Origin: Candidatus Omnitrophota bacterium | GTDB lineage: Bacteria; Omnitrophota; Gorgyraeia; 2-01-FULL-45-10 | Direction: 5' to 3' | Length of the DNA stretch: 13,418 nt | Assembly (NCBI GenBank): GCA_026387165.1 | Contig: JAPLMG010000273.1 | Coordinates: forward strand, 1 to 13,418 | Shown here: positions 7,531 to 13,392 of the stretch, piece by piece | Position numbering within the stretch: position 1 is the first letter of the stretch | Layout of the letters: the number at the start of each line of letters is the position of its first letter | Program-made: the position numbers and the translations under genes | Notes under the pieces: model-generated | Seen by the model: the letters and a program-made list of their open reading frames with translations, nothing else | Told to the model about the DNA's origin: nothing | Database searches by the model: none

Positions 7531-8433
7531 TTATACGATTTCCAGGGATACGTCTATCGATTTGACGGAATGGGTAAGAGCGCCTATGGATATCATATCG
7601 ATACCCGTACCTGCGTACTGATCTATATTATCTATATTAATTCCGCCGGAGGCCTCAAGCATGGCTTTCGTCTTTGACATCCGTCTTATCTCGACGCAGG
7701 CCTGAGCTTCTTTAGGCGTCATATTGTCCAGCATTATGATATCGGGCTTTCCCTGCAGAGCATCCGCGAATTCAGCGGGATTGGTTACCTCGATCTCAAT
7801 AACGGTGCCCCGCACGTTCTTCTTTCTGGCAGTTTCTACCAAATCTTTAAGTGATATTTTTTTATTTTTTTCGCTGTACGCTGTACGCTGTACGCTGTAC
7901 GCTTTTATATGGTTATCCTTGATCAACACCTGGTCATAGAGACCCATGCGGTGGTTTGAACCGCCGCCTGCCGATACGGCATATTTTTCGAGATAGCGCA
8001 ATAACGGGTAGGTCTTGCGCGTGTCCATTATCTTTACGCCATACGGTTTCGCCTTATCCACAAACATCTTTGTTTTAGTGGTTATGCCGCTTAAAAATTC
8101 GATAAAATTGAGCATCGTACGCTCTGCGCGCAAAATAGAACTGACATGGCCTTCCAGAAAAGCCAGCTCCTTGCCCTTGCCGACAAAATCTCCTTCATTA
8201 CAATTGGGCTTGAAGCGCACGCTGTAATCGACCTGAGCCATAGTCCATTCAGCGATCTTAAGCCCGCACACAACGCAGTCCTCATTGGCGATTATCGTCG
8301 CGCGCGAGCTTAAGAACTTATCGACCAAAGCAGAGGTGGTGATATCGCCCTTGCCGATATCCTCTTTCAGTGCCGCTTTGATTATAGGTAATACCCTGTC
8401 TCTGTCTAACTGCACAAAACCTCTTCTATCCAT
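7531..8433 (-). CDS. nadC: Nicotinate-nucleotide pyrophosphorylase (quinolinate phosphoribosyltransferase)
   Basis: This 300-residue enzyme converts quinolinate and PRPP to nicotinate mononucleotide in de novo NAD synthesis. Family motifs are EDIGKGDITT (24-33), RTMLNFIEFLSGI (105-117), DTRKT (137-141), KYAVSAGGGSNHRMG (150-164), KDNH (172-175), the IEIEVTNPAEF strand and the C-terminal LEASGGINIDNI barrel segment. Residues 178-188 (AYSVQRTAYSE) come from a 7-nt tandem array inserted just after KDNHIK, in frame. The start at 8433 gives the normal N-terminus but has no clear ribosome site, because a palindromic repeat fills the 42 nt upstream. The stop abuts uvrB. Confidence 0.95.
   Translation of the reverse strand: MDRRGFVQLDRDRVLPIIKAALKEDIGKGDITTSALVDKFLSSRATIIANEDCVVCGLKIAEWTMAQVDYSVRFKPNCNEGDFVGKGKELAFLEGHVSSILRAERTMLNFIEFLSGITTKTKMFVDKAKPYGVKIMDTRKTYPLLRYLEKYAVSAGGGSNHRMGLYDQVLIKDNHIKAYSVQRTAYSEKNKKISLKDLVETARKKNVRGTVIEIEVTNPAEFADALQGKPDIIMLDNMTPKEAQACVEIRRMSKTKAMLEASGGINIDNIDQYAGTGIDMISIGALTHSVKSIDVSLEIV
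7872..7902. repeat. In-frame 7-nt tandem array (GCGTACA x4) inside nadC
   Basis: On the minus strand GCGTACA is repeated four times without error, plus GCG (31 nt). It is followed by an A-rich stretch (AAAAAAATAAAAAAA). A gain or loss of a single unit would shift the nadC frame. Confidence 0.9.
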
Positions 8434-8475
8434 CGACAGGCTCAGGATAGAACCCTGAGCTTTTGTCGAAGGGTT
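8433..8475. repeat. TCGACAAGCTCA-family palindrome bridging the EF-hand gene and nadC
   Basis: TCGACAGGCTCAGG (8433-8446) pairs with CCTGAGCTTTTGTCGA (8454-8469) apart from a small bulge. The element fills the whole 42-nt gap, abutting the upstream TAG and reaching the nadC ATG. The frame stays open across it. Confidence 0.75.
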
Positions 8476-8763
8476 CTATTGCAATAAGAACGCCGTGTCG
8501 CTCTCTACAACGATGGGCATGCCGGTATTCTCGTCATAAGTCTCCCAGTTCTCTACATTCATGTCCCCATTAGTGTCGTAACCTCTCTTTACCACCTTAC
8601 CGCTCTCATCATAAATATCTACGCCATCGATCTTACCGTCATTATTCCTGTCTACCATTGATTGCTTTGGGCTGGTGGACAATTTCTGCGATTCGGCCGC
8701 CATGCATGATCCCGCAAAGGCCGCGCATAGAATGATCACAGCCAGCACAATAATTTTTTTCAT
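8476..8763 (-). CDS. Small exported protein with two EF-hand calcium loops
   Basis: The protein has 95 residues from the ATG at 8763, chosen over an in-frame ATG seven codons upstream because AAGGGGG lies just before it and a signal peptide follows directly. KK plus a hydrophobic stretch (3-18) and GSCMAAES look like a signal peptide cut near residue 23; lipidation at Cys20 is a weaker alternative because AGSC is a poor lipobox. Two canonical 12-residue EF loops follow: DRNNDGKIDGVD (38-49) and DTNGDMNVENWE (63-74), with acidic or Asn residues at positions 1, 3, 5, 9 and 12. Calcium binding in the envelope is likely, but the partner is unknown. It lies oddly between valS and nadC. The TAG stop is the only barrier to an in-frame join with nadC. 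Confidence 0.75.
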   Translation of the reverse strand: MKKIIVLAVIILCAAFAGSCMAAESQKLSTSPKQSMVDRNNDGKIDGVDIYDESGKVVKRGYDTNGDMNVENWETYDENTGMPIVVESDTAFLLQ

Positions 8764-8781
8764 ACTACCCCCTTCTTTTGT

Positions 8782-8878
8782 CATTGCAATCGGCTGCGCA
8801 GCCTCTTTTGACTACTTCGCACTTCGTGCTCGCAGCCTTCGGGATTGCTTCGGCCGCTTTAGCGGCCTCGCAATGACG
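8782..8878. repeat. Composite CGTCATTGCGAG-type repeat at the valS 3' end
   Basis: GATTGCTTC, GGCCGCT-TT-AGCGGCC (8852-8867) and TCGCAATGACG form the same repeat type as at 5503-5560. The valS TAA (8859-8861) lies in its loop. A second partial copy (TCATTGCAATC and the perfect palindrome GGCTGCGCAGCC) abuts the EF-hand start, so the 95-nt intergenic gap is almost all repeat. Confidence 0.75.
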
Positions 8879-10349
8879 ATAGATTATCTTTTAACTTCTT
8901 TACCTGTAATTCTAACTCCACTTTCCGCGCCTTTTGCTTTTCTATGACATCTTCCGGAGCCTTTTGAGTAAAATGCTTATCTTTAAGCCTGGCACCGATC
9001 GATTTTATCTCTAGCGCGATCCTATTCTCCTCCTTCTTTAATCTCGCCCTCTCCTTATCAAAATCTATTATGCCTTCCAGCGGCACATAAACCTCAAAAG
9101 TCCCGATGACGCTGGCAGCGGAGTTCTTCGGCTTAGGCCTTTTCCCCGCCAAAAAACTCGACAATCTTGACAGTCTCTTGATTGTCTCCATATTTTTATT
9201 AAGAAACTCTTCGTCTTTCTTATCATGAATATTTATCAATGCGGTCATCTCACGCTTAGGGGAGATATTCCACACGGATCTTATGTTCCTTATTGCCGTT
9301 ATGACGTCTATGAGGCACTTCATATCGCTTTCCGACTCATTTGATATCATATTCTTTTGTATATGAGGCCATGGCTGTATCATTATGGAATCACCCGCGG
9401 CATCTTTCATCCGGGGAAGCTCCTGCCATATCTCTTCGGTTATGAACGGCATAAACGGATGCAGCATCCTAAGCGATTTCTCCAGAACCTTATACAGCAC
9501 AACCTGAGATTTCTTTTCCGTTATGGTGGACTTGGCTATCTCTATGTACCAGTCGCAGAACTCATGCCAGATGAAGTCGTATATGATATTCGCCGCTTCG
9601 TTGAACTTATATTCGCCCAGACACCTTTCTACGTTATCCAGAGTTGAATATAGGCGCGACAATATCCATCTTTCGGATAGAGCCAGCTCTGATTCCTTAA
9701 AGAATACGCACAGGTCCACGTCTATATCTTCCTCTTTCAGGTTCATGAGGATGAACCTGGAGGCATTCCATAGCTTATTCGCGAAGTTCCTTCCCAGCTC
9801 AAACTTATTTTCAGAGAGGAATACGTCCTGGCCTTGGGCGGTTATTGATATTATGCTGAAGCGCAGCGCGTCGGTCCCGTATTTTTTTATCATATCGAGC
9901 GGGTCTATGACATTGCCTAAGGACTTGGACATCTTAGTACCGGTTATATCGCGCACGGTGCCGTGTATATATACATCCTTAAAAGGAACGTCTCCCATGA
10001 ATTCCATGCCCGCCATTACCATGCGGGCTACCCAGAAGAATATTATCTCCTGCGCCGTTACGAGCGAATTTGTGGGGTAGAAATATTTTAGTTCGGGAGT
10101 CTCTTTCGGCCAGCCAAAGGTCGAGAACGGCCATAACCATGACGAGAACCACGTGTCGAGCACGTCGGGGTCCTGCTCAAGGTTCGTTGAACCGCAGGTC
10201 GGGCACATCTCTGGCCGGACCTTCGATACGATAATATAGTTATCCGGTTTGCCGGTTTGCTGGTTTGCCGGTTTCAACCGGCTAACTGGCGAACCGGTCA
10301 ACTGGTTAACATTATTGTCTCGACAATTCTTGCAGTAATAAACCGGCAT
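8859..10349 (-). CDS. valS: ValRS C-terminal segment (KMSKS, anticodon-binding domain, coiled coil)
   Basis: This is 496 codons in the same frame as the middle segment, separated only by the amber codon. It opens MPVYYCKNC, carries the second repeat insert (residues 14-37) between the CxxC pairs C6/C9 and C49/C52, then DTWFSSWLWPFSTFGWP, KMSKS (139-143), the anticodon-binding helices (ALSERWILSRL onward) and a charged coiled-coil tail. Its last residues, LSSLRGR, are encoded by a dispersed repeat. The Met at 10349 is an internal residue. Confidence 0.88.
   Translation of the reverse strand: MPVYYCKNCRDNNVNQLTGSPVSRLKPANQQTGKPDNYIIVSKVRPEMCPTCGSTNLEQDPDVLDTWFSSWLWPFSTFGWPKETPELKYFYPTNSLVTAQEIIFFWVARMVMAGMEFMGDVPFKDVYIHGTVRDITGTKMSKSLGNVIDPLDMIKKYGTDALRFSIISITAQGQDVFLSENKFELGRNFANKLWNASRFILMNLKEEDIDVDLCVFFKESELALSERWILSRLYSTLDNVERCLGEYKFNEAANIIYDFIWHEFCDWYIEIAKSTITEKKSQVVLYKVLEKSLRMLHPFMPFITEEIWQELPRMKDAAGDSIMIQPWPHIQKNMISNESESDMKCLIDVITAIRNIRSVWNISPKREMTALINIHDKKDEEFLNKNMETIKRLSRLSSFLAGKRPKPKNSAASVIGTFEVYVPLEGIIDFDKERARLKKEENRIALEIKSIGARLKDKHFTQKAPEDVIEKQKARKVELELQVKKLKDNLSSLRGR
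10240..10310. repeat. In-frame valS insert, copy 2 (39-nt core plus four 8-nt units)
   Basis: On the minus strand it starts GTTAACCAGTTGACCGG, has a core 36/39 identical to copy 1, then CCGGCAAA, CCAGCAAA, CCGGCAAA and CCGGATAA. It encodes VNQLTGSPVSRLKP followed by ANQQTGKPDN. It sits in a loop between two CxxC pairs of ValRS, where typical family members go almost directly to the strand that resumes here as YIIVS. Confidence 0.9.
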
Positions 10350-10358
10350 ACGGTGCCC

Positions 10359-10919
10359 CTACCAGATCTGACGGGATATGCACCAGGGACGTATGTTATT
10401 CATCCAATCGAGATAGACTTTGGTCCAACGCTGGGGATAAAATTTAATCCTACCGTCATTCACCGCCGCTATGGCCGGTTCGGCCAGAGGTTTCATCTTA
10501 ACGAACCACTGCGGGGAAAGGCGCGGCTCCACCATGGTATGGCAGCGGTAACAATGGCCTACCGCATATCGATGCGCTTCAGACTTTACGAAGAGTCCGC
10601 GCTCTTTTAAATCCGCTATTATGGCCTCTCTCGCTTCCAGGCGGTCCATGCCCTCATAATCACCGCCAATCGAGTTTATCGTAGCGTCTTCGTTCATCAT
10701 GTTGATCTGTTCGAGGTTATACTTTTGTCCGAGACCGAAGTCTGCGGGGTCATGGGCGGGAGTTACCTTTAGGGCGCCAGTTCCGAACTTCATATCGACC
10801 ATGGGATCGTAAATCACCTTCAATTCCCTGTTCAATATGGGCAACAGCAGCGTCTTATTCTTAAGATCCTTGTAGCGCTTGTCCTTCGGGTTGACGGCTA
10901 TAGCGACGTCCCCCAGCAT
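10359..10919 (-). CDS. valS: ValRS middle segment (editing domain)
   Basis: The segment opens with MLGDVAIAVNPKDKRYKDL, the editing (CP1) domain. It includes the GTGALKVTPAHDPADFGLGQKY pocket segment and ends CISRQIW at TAG. The ATG at 10919 is an internal Met, not a real start, since the frame is already open back to the repeat insert. ValRS normally continues with a second Trp and GHR at this point. Confidence 0.85.
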   Translation of the reverse strand: MLGDVAIAVNPKDKRYKDLKNKTLLLPILNRELKVIYDPMVDMKFGTGALKVTPAHDPADFGLGQKYNLEQINMMNEDATINSIGGDYEGMDRLEAREAIIADLKERGLFVKSEAHRYAVGHCYRCHTMVEPRLSPQWFVKMKPLAEPAIAAVNDGRIKFYPQRWTKVYLDWMNNIRPWCISRQIW

Positions 10920-10923
10920 CGTC

Positions 10924-11640
10924 TCAGGCCGTGTCGTTGCAACAACAACAAAGTTTTCCGGTTTTCCGGTTTTCCGGTTTTAACCGGCTAACTGGCGAAC
11001 CAGCCAACTGGTTAACATCTTTAATTGGGTATTTGATGTAATAGAGCAGGCCGTCGACATCTTTATGCTGAGACTCTTCGTCAGATAACGCCGTCTGACA
11101 GCGCGGGCACCAGTTGATAATATATTTACCTCTGTATATAAGGCCTTTTTTATAGAGCCTTACAAATACTTCGAGAACCGCTTCGGATAAGCCCTCGTCC
11201 ATAGTGAAACGCGTTCTATCCCAGTCACACGAGCAGCCGAGCTTTTTAAGCTGCCTTATTATCGTAGAGCCGTAATCCTGTCGCCATCTCCATACTTCGT
11301 CGATAAATTTATCTCTGCCCATCTCCTGCCGTTTTACGCCCTCTTTCGCGAGCTTCTTCTCAACGACATTCTGGGTCGCTATGCCGGCGTGATCCGTGCC
11401 CGGCATCCACTCGGCTTCAAAGCCTTTCATACGATTAAATCTTATAAGGATATCCTGGAGGGTATTATTGAGGGCATGGCCCATATGAAGTATCCCCGTG
11501 ATATTGGGGGGCGGAATTACTATTGAATAGGGTTTTTTGGAGGAGTCGCTCTTGGCGCGGAAATAACCTTTGTCTTCCCAGTTCTTGTATATAGCGTCTT
11601 CTCTTCTTTGAGGGTCGTACGCCTTGGCCAATTCACGCAT
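10924..11640 (-). CDS. valS: ValRS N-terminal segment (Rossmann fold with HIGH motif)
   Basis: This is the first open segment, 238 codons. It contains PNITGILHMGHALNN with the HIGH-equivalent HMGH (52-55), GTDHAGIATQ, and NWCPRCQTALSDEE. From residue 209 it reads through the first repeat insert (VNQLAGSPVSRLKP...). It then leaves the ValRS frame and ends with a spurious LCCCCNDTA tail before TGA. The true frame resumes with FVVVATTRPETM one base over. Confidence 0.85.
   Translation of the reverse strand: MRELAKAYDPQRREDAIYKNWEDKGYFRAKSDSSKKPYSIVIPPPNITGILHMGHALNNTLQDILIRFNRMKGFEAEWMPGTDHAGIATQNVVEKKLAKEGVKRQEMGRDKFIDEVWRWRQDYGSTIIRQLKKLGCSCDWDRTRFTMDEGLSEAVLEVFVRLYKKGLIYRGKYIINWCPRCQTALSDEESQHKDVDGLLYYIKYPIKDVNQLAGSPVSRLKPENRKTGKLCCCCNDTA
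10954..11016. repeat. In-frame valS insert, copy 1 (39-nt core plus three 8-nt units)
   Basis: On the minus strand it starts GTTAACCAGTTGGCTGG (from 11016) and encodes VNQLAGSPVSRLKP. It ends in three perfect CCGGAAAA units (10954-10977). It lies between YYIKYPIKD and FVVVATTRPETM, at the entry to the editing domain. A fourth unit would restore the ValRS frame and give TGKPEN, parallel to TGKPDN in copy 2. Confidence 0.9.
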
Positions 11641-11661
11641 AAGTTTTCATGATAAATTTTT

Positions 11662-12087
11662 CTAGCCGCCGATATACTTGCCTAATACCGCCATCGCCCT
11701 CTCGTTGTCGCTGGTCTGCAAGACCATCCTTGAAGAACCCTTTGTCGCGCAAGTGCAGGGCGTTAAGTACACATATCTTATATCTATCTTGTTCTCTTTC
11801 ATCTCGGTAGAGACCACTTTTAACGCGCCCGGTTTATTGTCAAGATCCACCAGGAGCACTTCGGCCTCCTTTACCGATTTATACTTCATCTTCTTCAGCT
11901 CGTTCACTATCACGAGATTCGCGTTCGTTACAACCAATAGTTTTGCTGTAGGCCCCACCTCATATCCCAGGACCGCCTCTATATTGATCCCTTTCAAGCT
12001 GAGCATCTGCGACACGTCAGCCAGAATACCGATCTTGTTCTTGGTCGTTATCGTTATCTCTTCTCCGAGAGTGATATTCTTTATCAT
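11662..12087 (-). CDS. Tandem ACT-domain protein
   Basis: This 141-residue protein is built of two ACT domains and nothing else. The first (about 7-68) has TTKNKIGILADVSQMLSLKGINIEAV, and the second (about 74-140) has VDLDNKPGALKVVSTEMKENKIDIRYVY, each with the Gly between first strand and helix that marks an amino-acid-binding ACT fold. Stand-alone tandem ACT proteins are presumed small-molecule (amino acid) sensors, but no target can be read from the sequence. A good GAAGGAG site precedes the ATG at 12087. It ends in TAG 21 nt before valS, suggesting co-transcription. A TATAAA at 12114-12119 is a possible -10 box, with no convincing -35. Confidence 0.85.
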   Translation of the reverse strand: MIKNITLGEEITITTKNKIGILADVSQMLSLKGINIEAVLGYEVGPTAKLLVVTNANLVIVNELKKMKYKSVKEAEVLLVDLDNKPGALKVVSTEMKENKIDIRYVYLTPCTCATKGSSRMVLQTSDNERAMAVLGKYIGG

Positions 12088-12103
12088 ATACGGTTCTCCT
12101 TCG

Positions 12104-12251
12104 CCTATCGAAATTTATAGAGATTAAGAAATTTGTTGAAACTAATTGTTGAACAATAAGTTTCTATCAATTTCTACTAATTTTGCATGGCAAAATTAGT
12201 GCTTACTGCTTGTCGTTAGCCTCGCGGGCTACAAATTTCTATTAATTTCTC
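12104..12251. repeat. AATTTCTA-word repeats and hairpin upstream of the ACT gene
   Basis: AT-rich words (AAATTTCTATTAATTTCT and relatives) recur in both orientations. A perfect 11-bp hairpin ACTAATTTTGC-ATG-GCAAAATTAGT lies at 12176-12200. It follows the lipoprotein gene but lacks a U-tract, so a terminator role is uncertain. No gene is seen. Confidence 0.6.
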
Positions 12252-12656
12252 TTAATGATTGACTTTCGGCCTATCCTTAATCGCTATCTCCTTGGCCACA
12301 AACACGGCCAGATCTATGTTGCCGGACGCTATCTCCACTCTGCATTTATCTTCAGAAGTGGAAGTCACCAGTATTCCCACCTGGGTCGTATCTATTGTGG
12401 AACGGAAAACCTTTTGAAAATTATCCGCGACGATATATTGGTTTCTTGTATCCTCTCTTGCTATCACCCCCATATCCTTCAGGACATCTTTTATCTTGGC
12501 GATACAATCGGTAGAGCTCATATCAAAGTCCTGCACTTGTTTTGTCTTGGAATTCTTAACGTCGTTCATGGAATAGCCGACAAATTCCTGCCTTACCTGC
12601 GCCGCCGAACATCCGCACAAACCCAAAACCAGCAGCATTGCAATTAATCTTTTCAT
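12252..12656 (-). CDS. Small lipoprotein of unknown function
   Basis: The protein has 134 residues. The N-terminus MKRLIAMLLVLGLCGCSAAQ is a lipoprotein signal peptide with the lipobox LCGC, so Cys16 would be the lipidated residue and the protein would be membrane-anchored. The mature part is soluble with an alternating helix-strand look: DCIAKIKDVLKDMGVIA, then a strand segment QYIVADNFQKVF, then TQVGILVTSTSEDKCRVEIAS. Two mature Cys residues (DC and KC) could form a disulfide. No family is recognised. The ribosome site AAAGGAAAA precedes the start. It is separated from the ACT gene by a repeat-filled gap and may be its own transcript. Confidence 0.75.
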   Translation of the reverse strand: MKRLIAMLLVLGLCGCSAAQVRQEFVGYSMNDVKNSKTKQVQDFDMSSTDCIAKIKDVLKDMGVIAREDTRNQYIVADNFQKVFRSTIDTTQVGILVTSTSEDKCRVEIASGNIDLAVFVAKEIAIKDRPKVNH

Positions 12657-12768
12657 CTATTTTCCTTTCAGCTCAGCCCCTAAACCTAAAACTTTCGTTA
12701 TGTTAGCACAAATATGATAAAAATCTTATAGGAAAAATGTTCCCCGACTTCGCATCCGACTACCTGTA

Positions 12769-12839
12769 GGGCAGGTTTTGGTTCGACTTTGCTCACCATC
12801 CCTCGGACCATCCCGAGCCTGTCGAGGGATAACCTGCCC
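12769..12839. repeat. Nested inverted repeat enclosing a TCGACAAGCTCA-family copy
   Basis: GGGCAGGTT (12769-12777) pairs with AACCTGCCC (12831-12839). Inside, ATCCCTCG (12798-12805) pairs with CGAGGGAT (12823-12830). The TTCGACTTTGCTCACC and GAGCCTGTCGA segments relate it to the repeats at 3519 and 8433. Confidence 0.65.
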
Positions 12840-12927
12840 TGCGTAACGCTTCGTCGGGTCGGTCTTTTGCCCAGGATAAAAACGGGAACCTGCGGAACTC
12901 GGGCCCATGGAAAGGCCCTCAAATCCT

Positions 12928-13010
12928 CCTTCGCATTCAACCAGCGATATGCTCAGTGCTTCGGAGAGATTTCGCCGAAGCAATCGGTGGAATACTACTG
13001 AATGCGAAGG
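12928..13010. repeat. Three-tier nested hairpin, 83 nt
   Basis: The outer arms CCTTCGCATTCA (12928-12939) and TGAATGCGAAGG (12999-13010) pair over 12 bp. The middle arms CCAGCGAT and ATCGGTGG (12941-12948, 12983-12990) pair with one mismatch. The inner GCTTCGG and CCGAAGC (12958-12964, 12975-12981) pair over 7 bp. It could be a mobile palindrome or a structured RNA. Confidence 0.7.
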
Positions 13011-13228
13011 CGAACATCCTCGGTTCTTTTAATTATGTAAAAATACTTAAATATAACCGTTTTTATCCTTCACAAAAGACCTAACATTTTTATTGTGCTC
13101 CCATAACTCTAGTTTTAGGTTTTACGATTCATTGGTCCGCTTCATAAAGGCCTTTGTGCTTTCCAGCTAATAAATTTTTTCGCTCTCGTCGCAGGCGGGA
13201 CTTGCGGGGTTCCGCCTGAAGCGGCGTT

Positions 13229-13305
13229 ACAAAATTTGACACCTTATGGCAATATAGTAAAAAATTTAAATTCCTGAAAGAAGTTAAATTTTTGTCAAAT
13301 TTTGT
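13229..13305. repeat. Nested AT-rich inverted repeat
   Basis: ACAAAATTTGAC (13229-13240) pairs perfectly with GTCAAATTTTGT (13294-13305), and inside it AAATTTAA (13262-13269) pairs with TTAAATTT (13284-13291). No gene or U-tract context assigns a function. Confidence 0.65.
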
Positions 13306-13369
13306 CCGAGCAAATTTACTTGCCCAATCACTGCTGTCCAAATTAGCACAATTTCCCCCTCACCTTAAT

Positions 13370-13392
13370 CCTCTCCCCCTTTGGGGGAGAGG
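13370..13392. repeat. CCTCTCCCCC hairpin at the right edge
   Basis: CCTCTCCCCC and GGGGGAGAGG form a perfect 10-bp stem with a TTT loop. Part of the CT-rich string repeats again at the very end (CCCTCTCCTC). It resembles a CCTCTCCC/GGGAGAGG dispersed repeat type found in many bacterial genomes. Confidence 0.7.

Larger units (their letters stand above)
8859..11640 (-). pseudogene. valS: Valyl-tRNA synthetase, disrupted by one frameshift and one amber codon
   Basis: The three reading frames together make one ValRS, which charges tRNA-Val with valine and edits Thr-tRNA-Val. Restoring one missing 8-nt unit would give about 929 codons. HMGH (52-55), the editing domain beginning VVVATTRPETMLGD, CISRQIW, DTWFSS, KMSKS and a C-terminal coiled coil are all present. 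Two lesions are seen: a +1-type frame change at about 10954-10977, inside an 8-nt tandem array, and TAG at 10359-10361 replacing the second Trp of the conserved W-W-G-H-R motif. Two related in-frame inserts of about 24 residues lengthen it. Lesions in an otherwise well-preserved essential gene may be assembly or base-call errors, or real decay if another valS exists. No clear ribosome site precedes the start, 21 nt after the ACT gene. Confidence 0.9.

Noticed and set aside
8476..8763. Dockerin module of a cellulosome
   Set aside because: The EF loops fit calcium binding, but dockerin spacing and flanking helix pattern are not evident and no cohesin or glycosidase is nearby.
10359..10361. Genome-wide reassignment of TAG to Trp
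   Set aside because: Three other genes in the window end normally at TAG, with sensible C-termini. One internal TAG is better explained by mutation or error.
10918..10960. Programmed +1 frameshift in valS
   Set aside because: The needed shift is +1, but no slippery codon before a stop or stimulatory site is visible. Loss of one 8-nt repeat unit explains the offset exactly.
12777..12795. GGTTCGA as a tRNA T-loop
   Set aside because: The flanks do not form a T stem or acceptor, and the bases belong to the TCGACAAGCTCA repeat family.
12698..12983. Two overlapping minus-strand frames of 80 and 85 codons
   Set aside because: Both run through inverted-repeat DNA in different frames, lack ribosome sites and show no protein-like pattern.
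13129..13341. 70-codon minus-strand frame
   Set aside because: It is composed of two inverted repeats, has no ribosome site and resembles no family I know.
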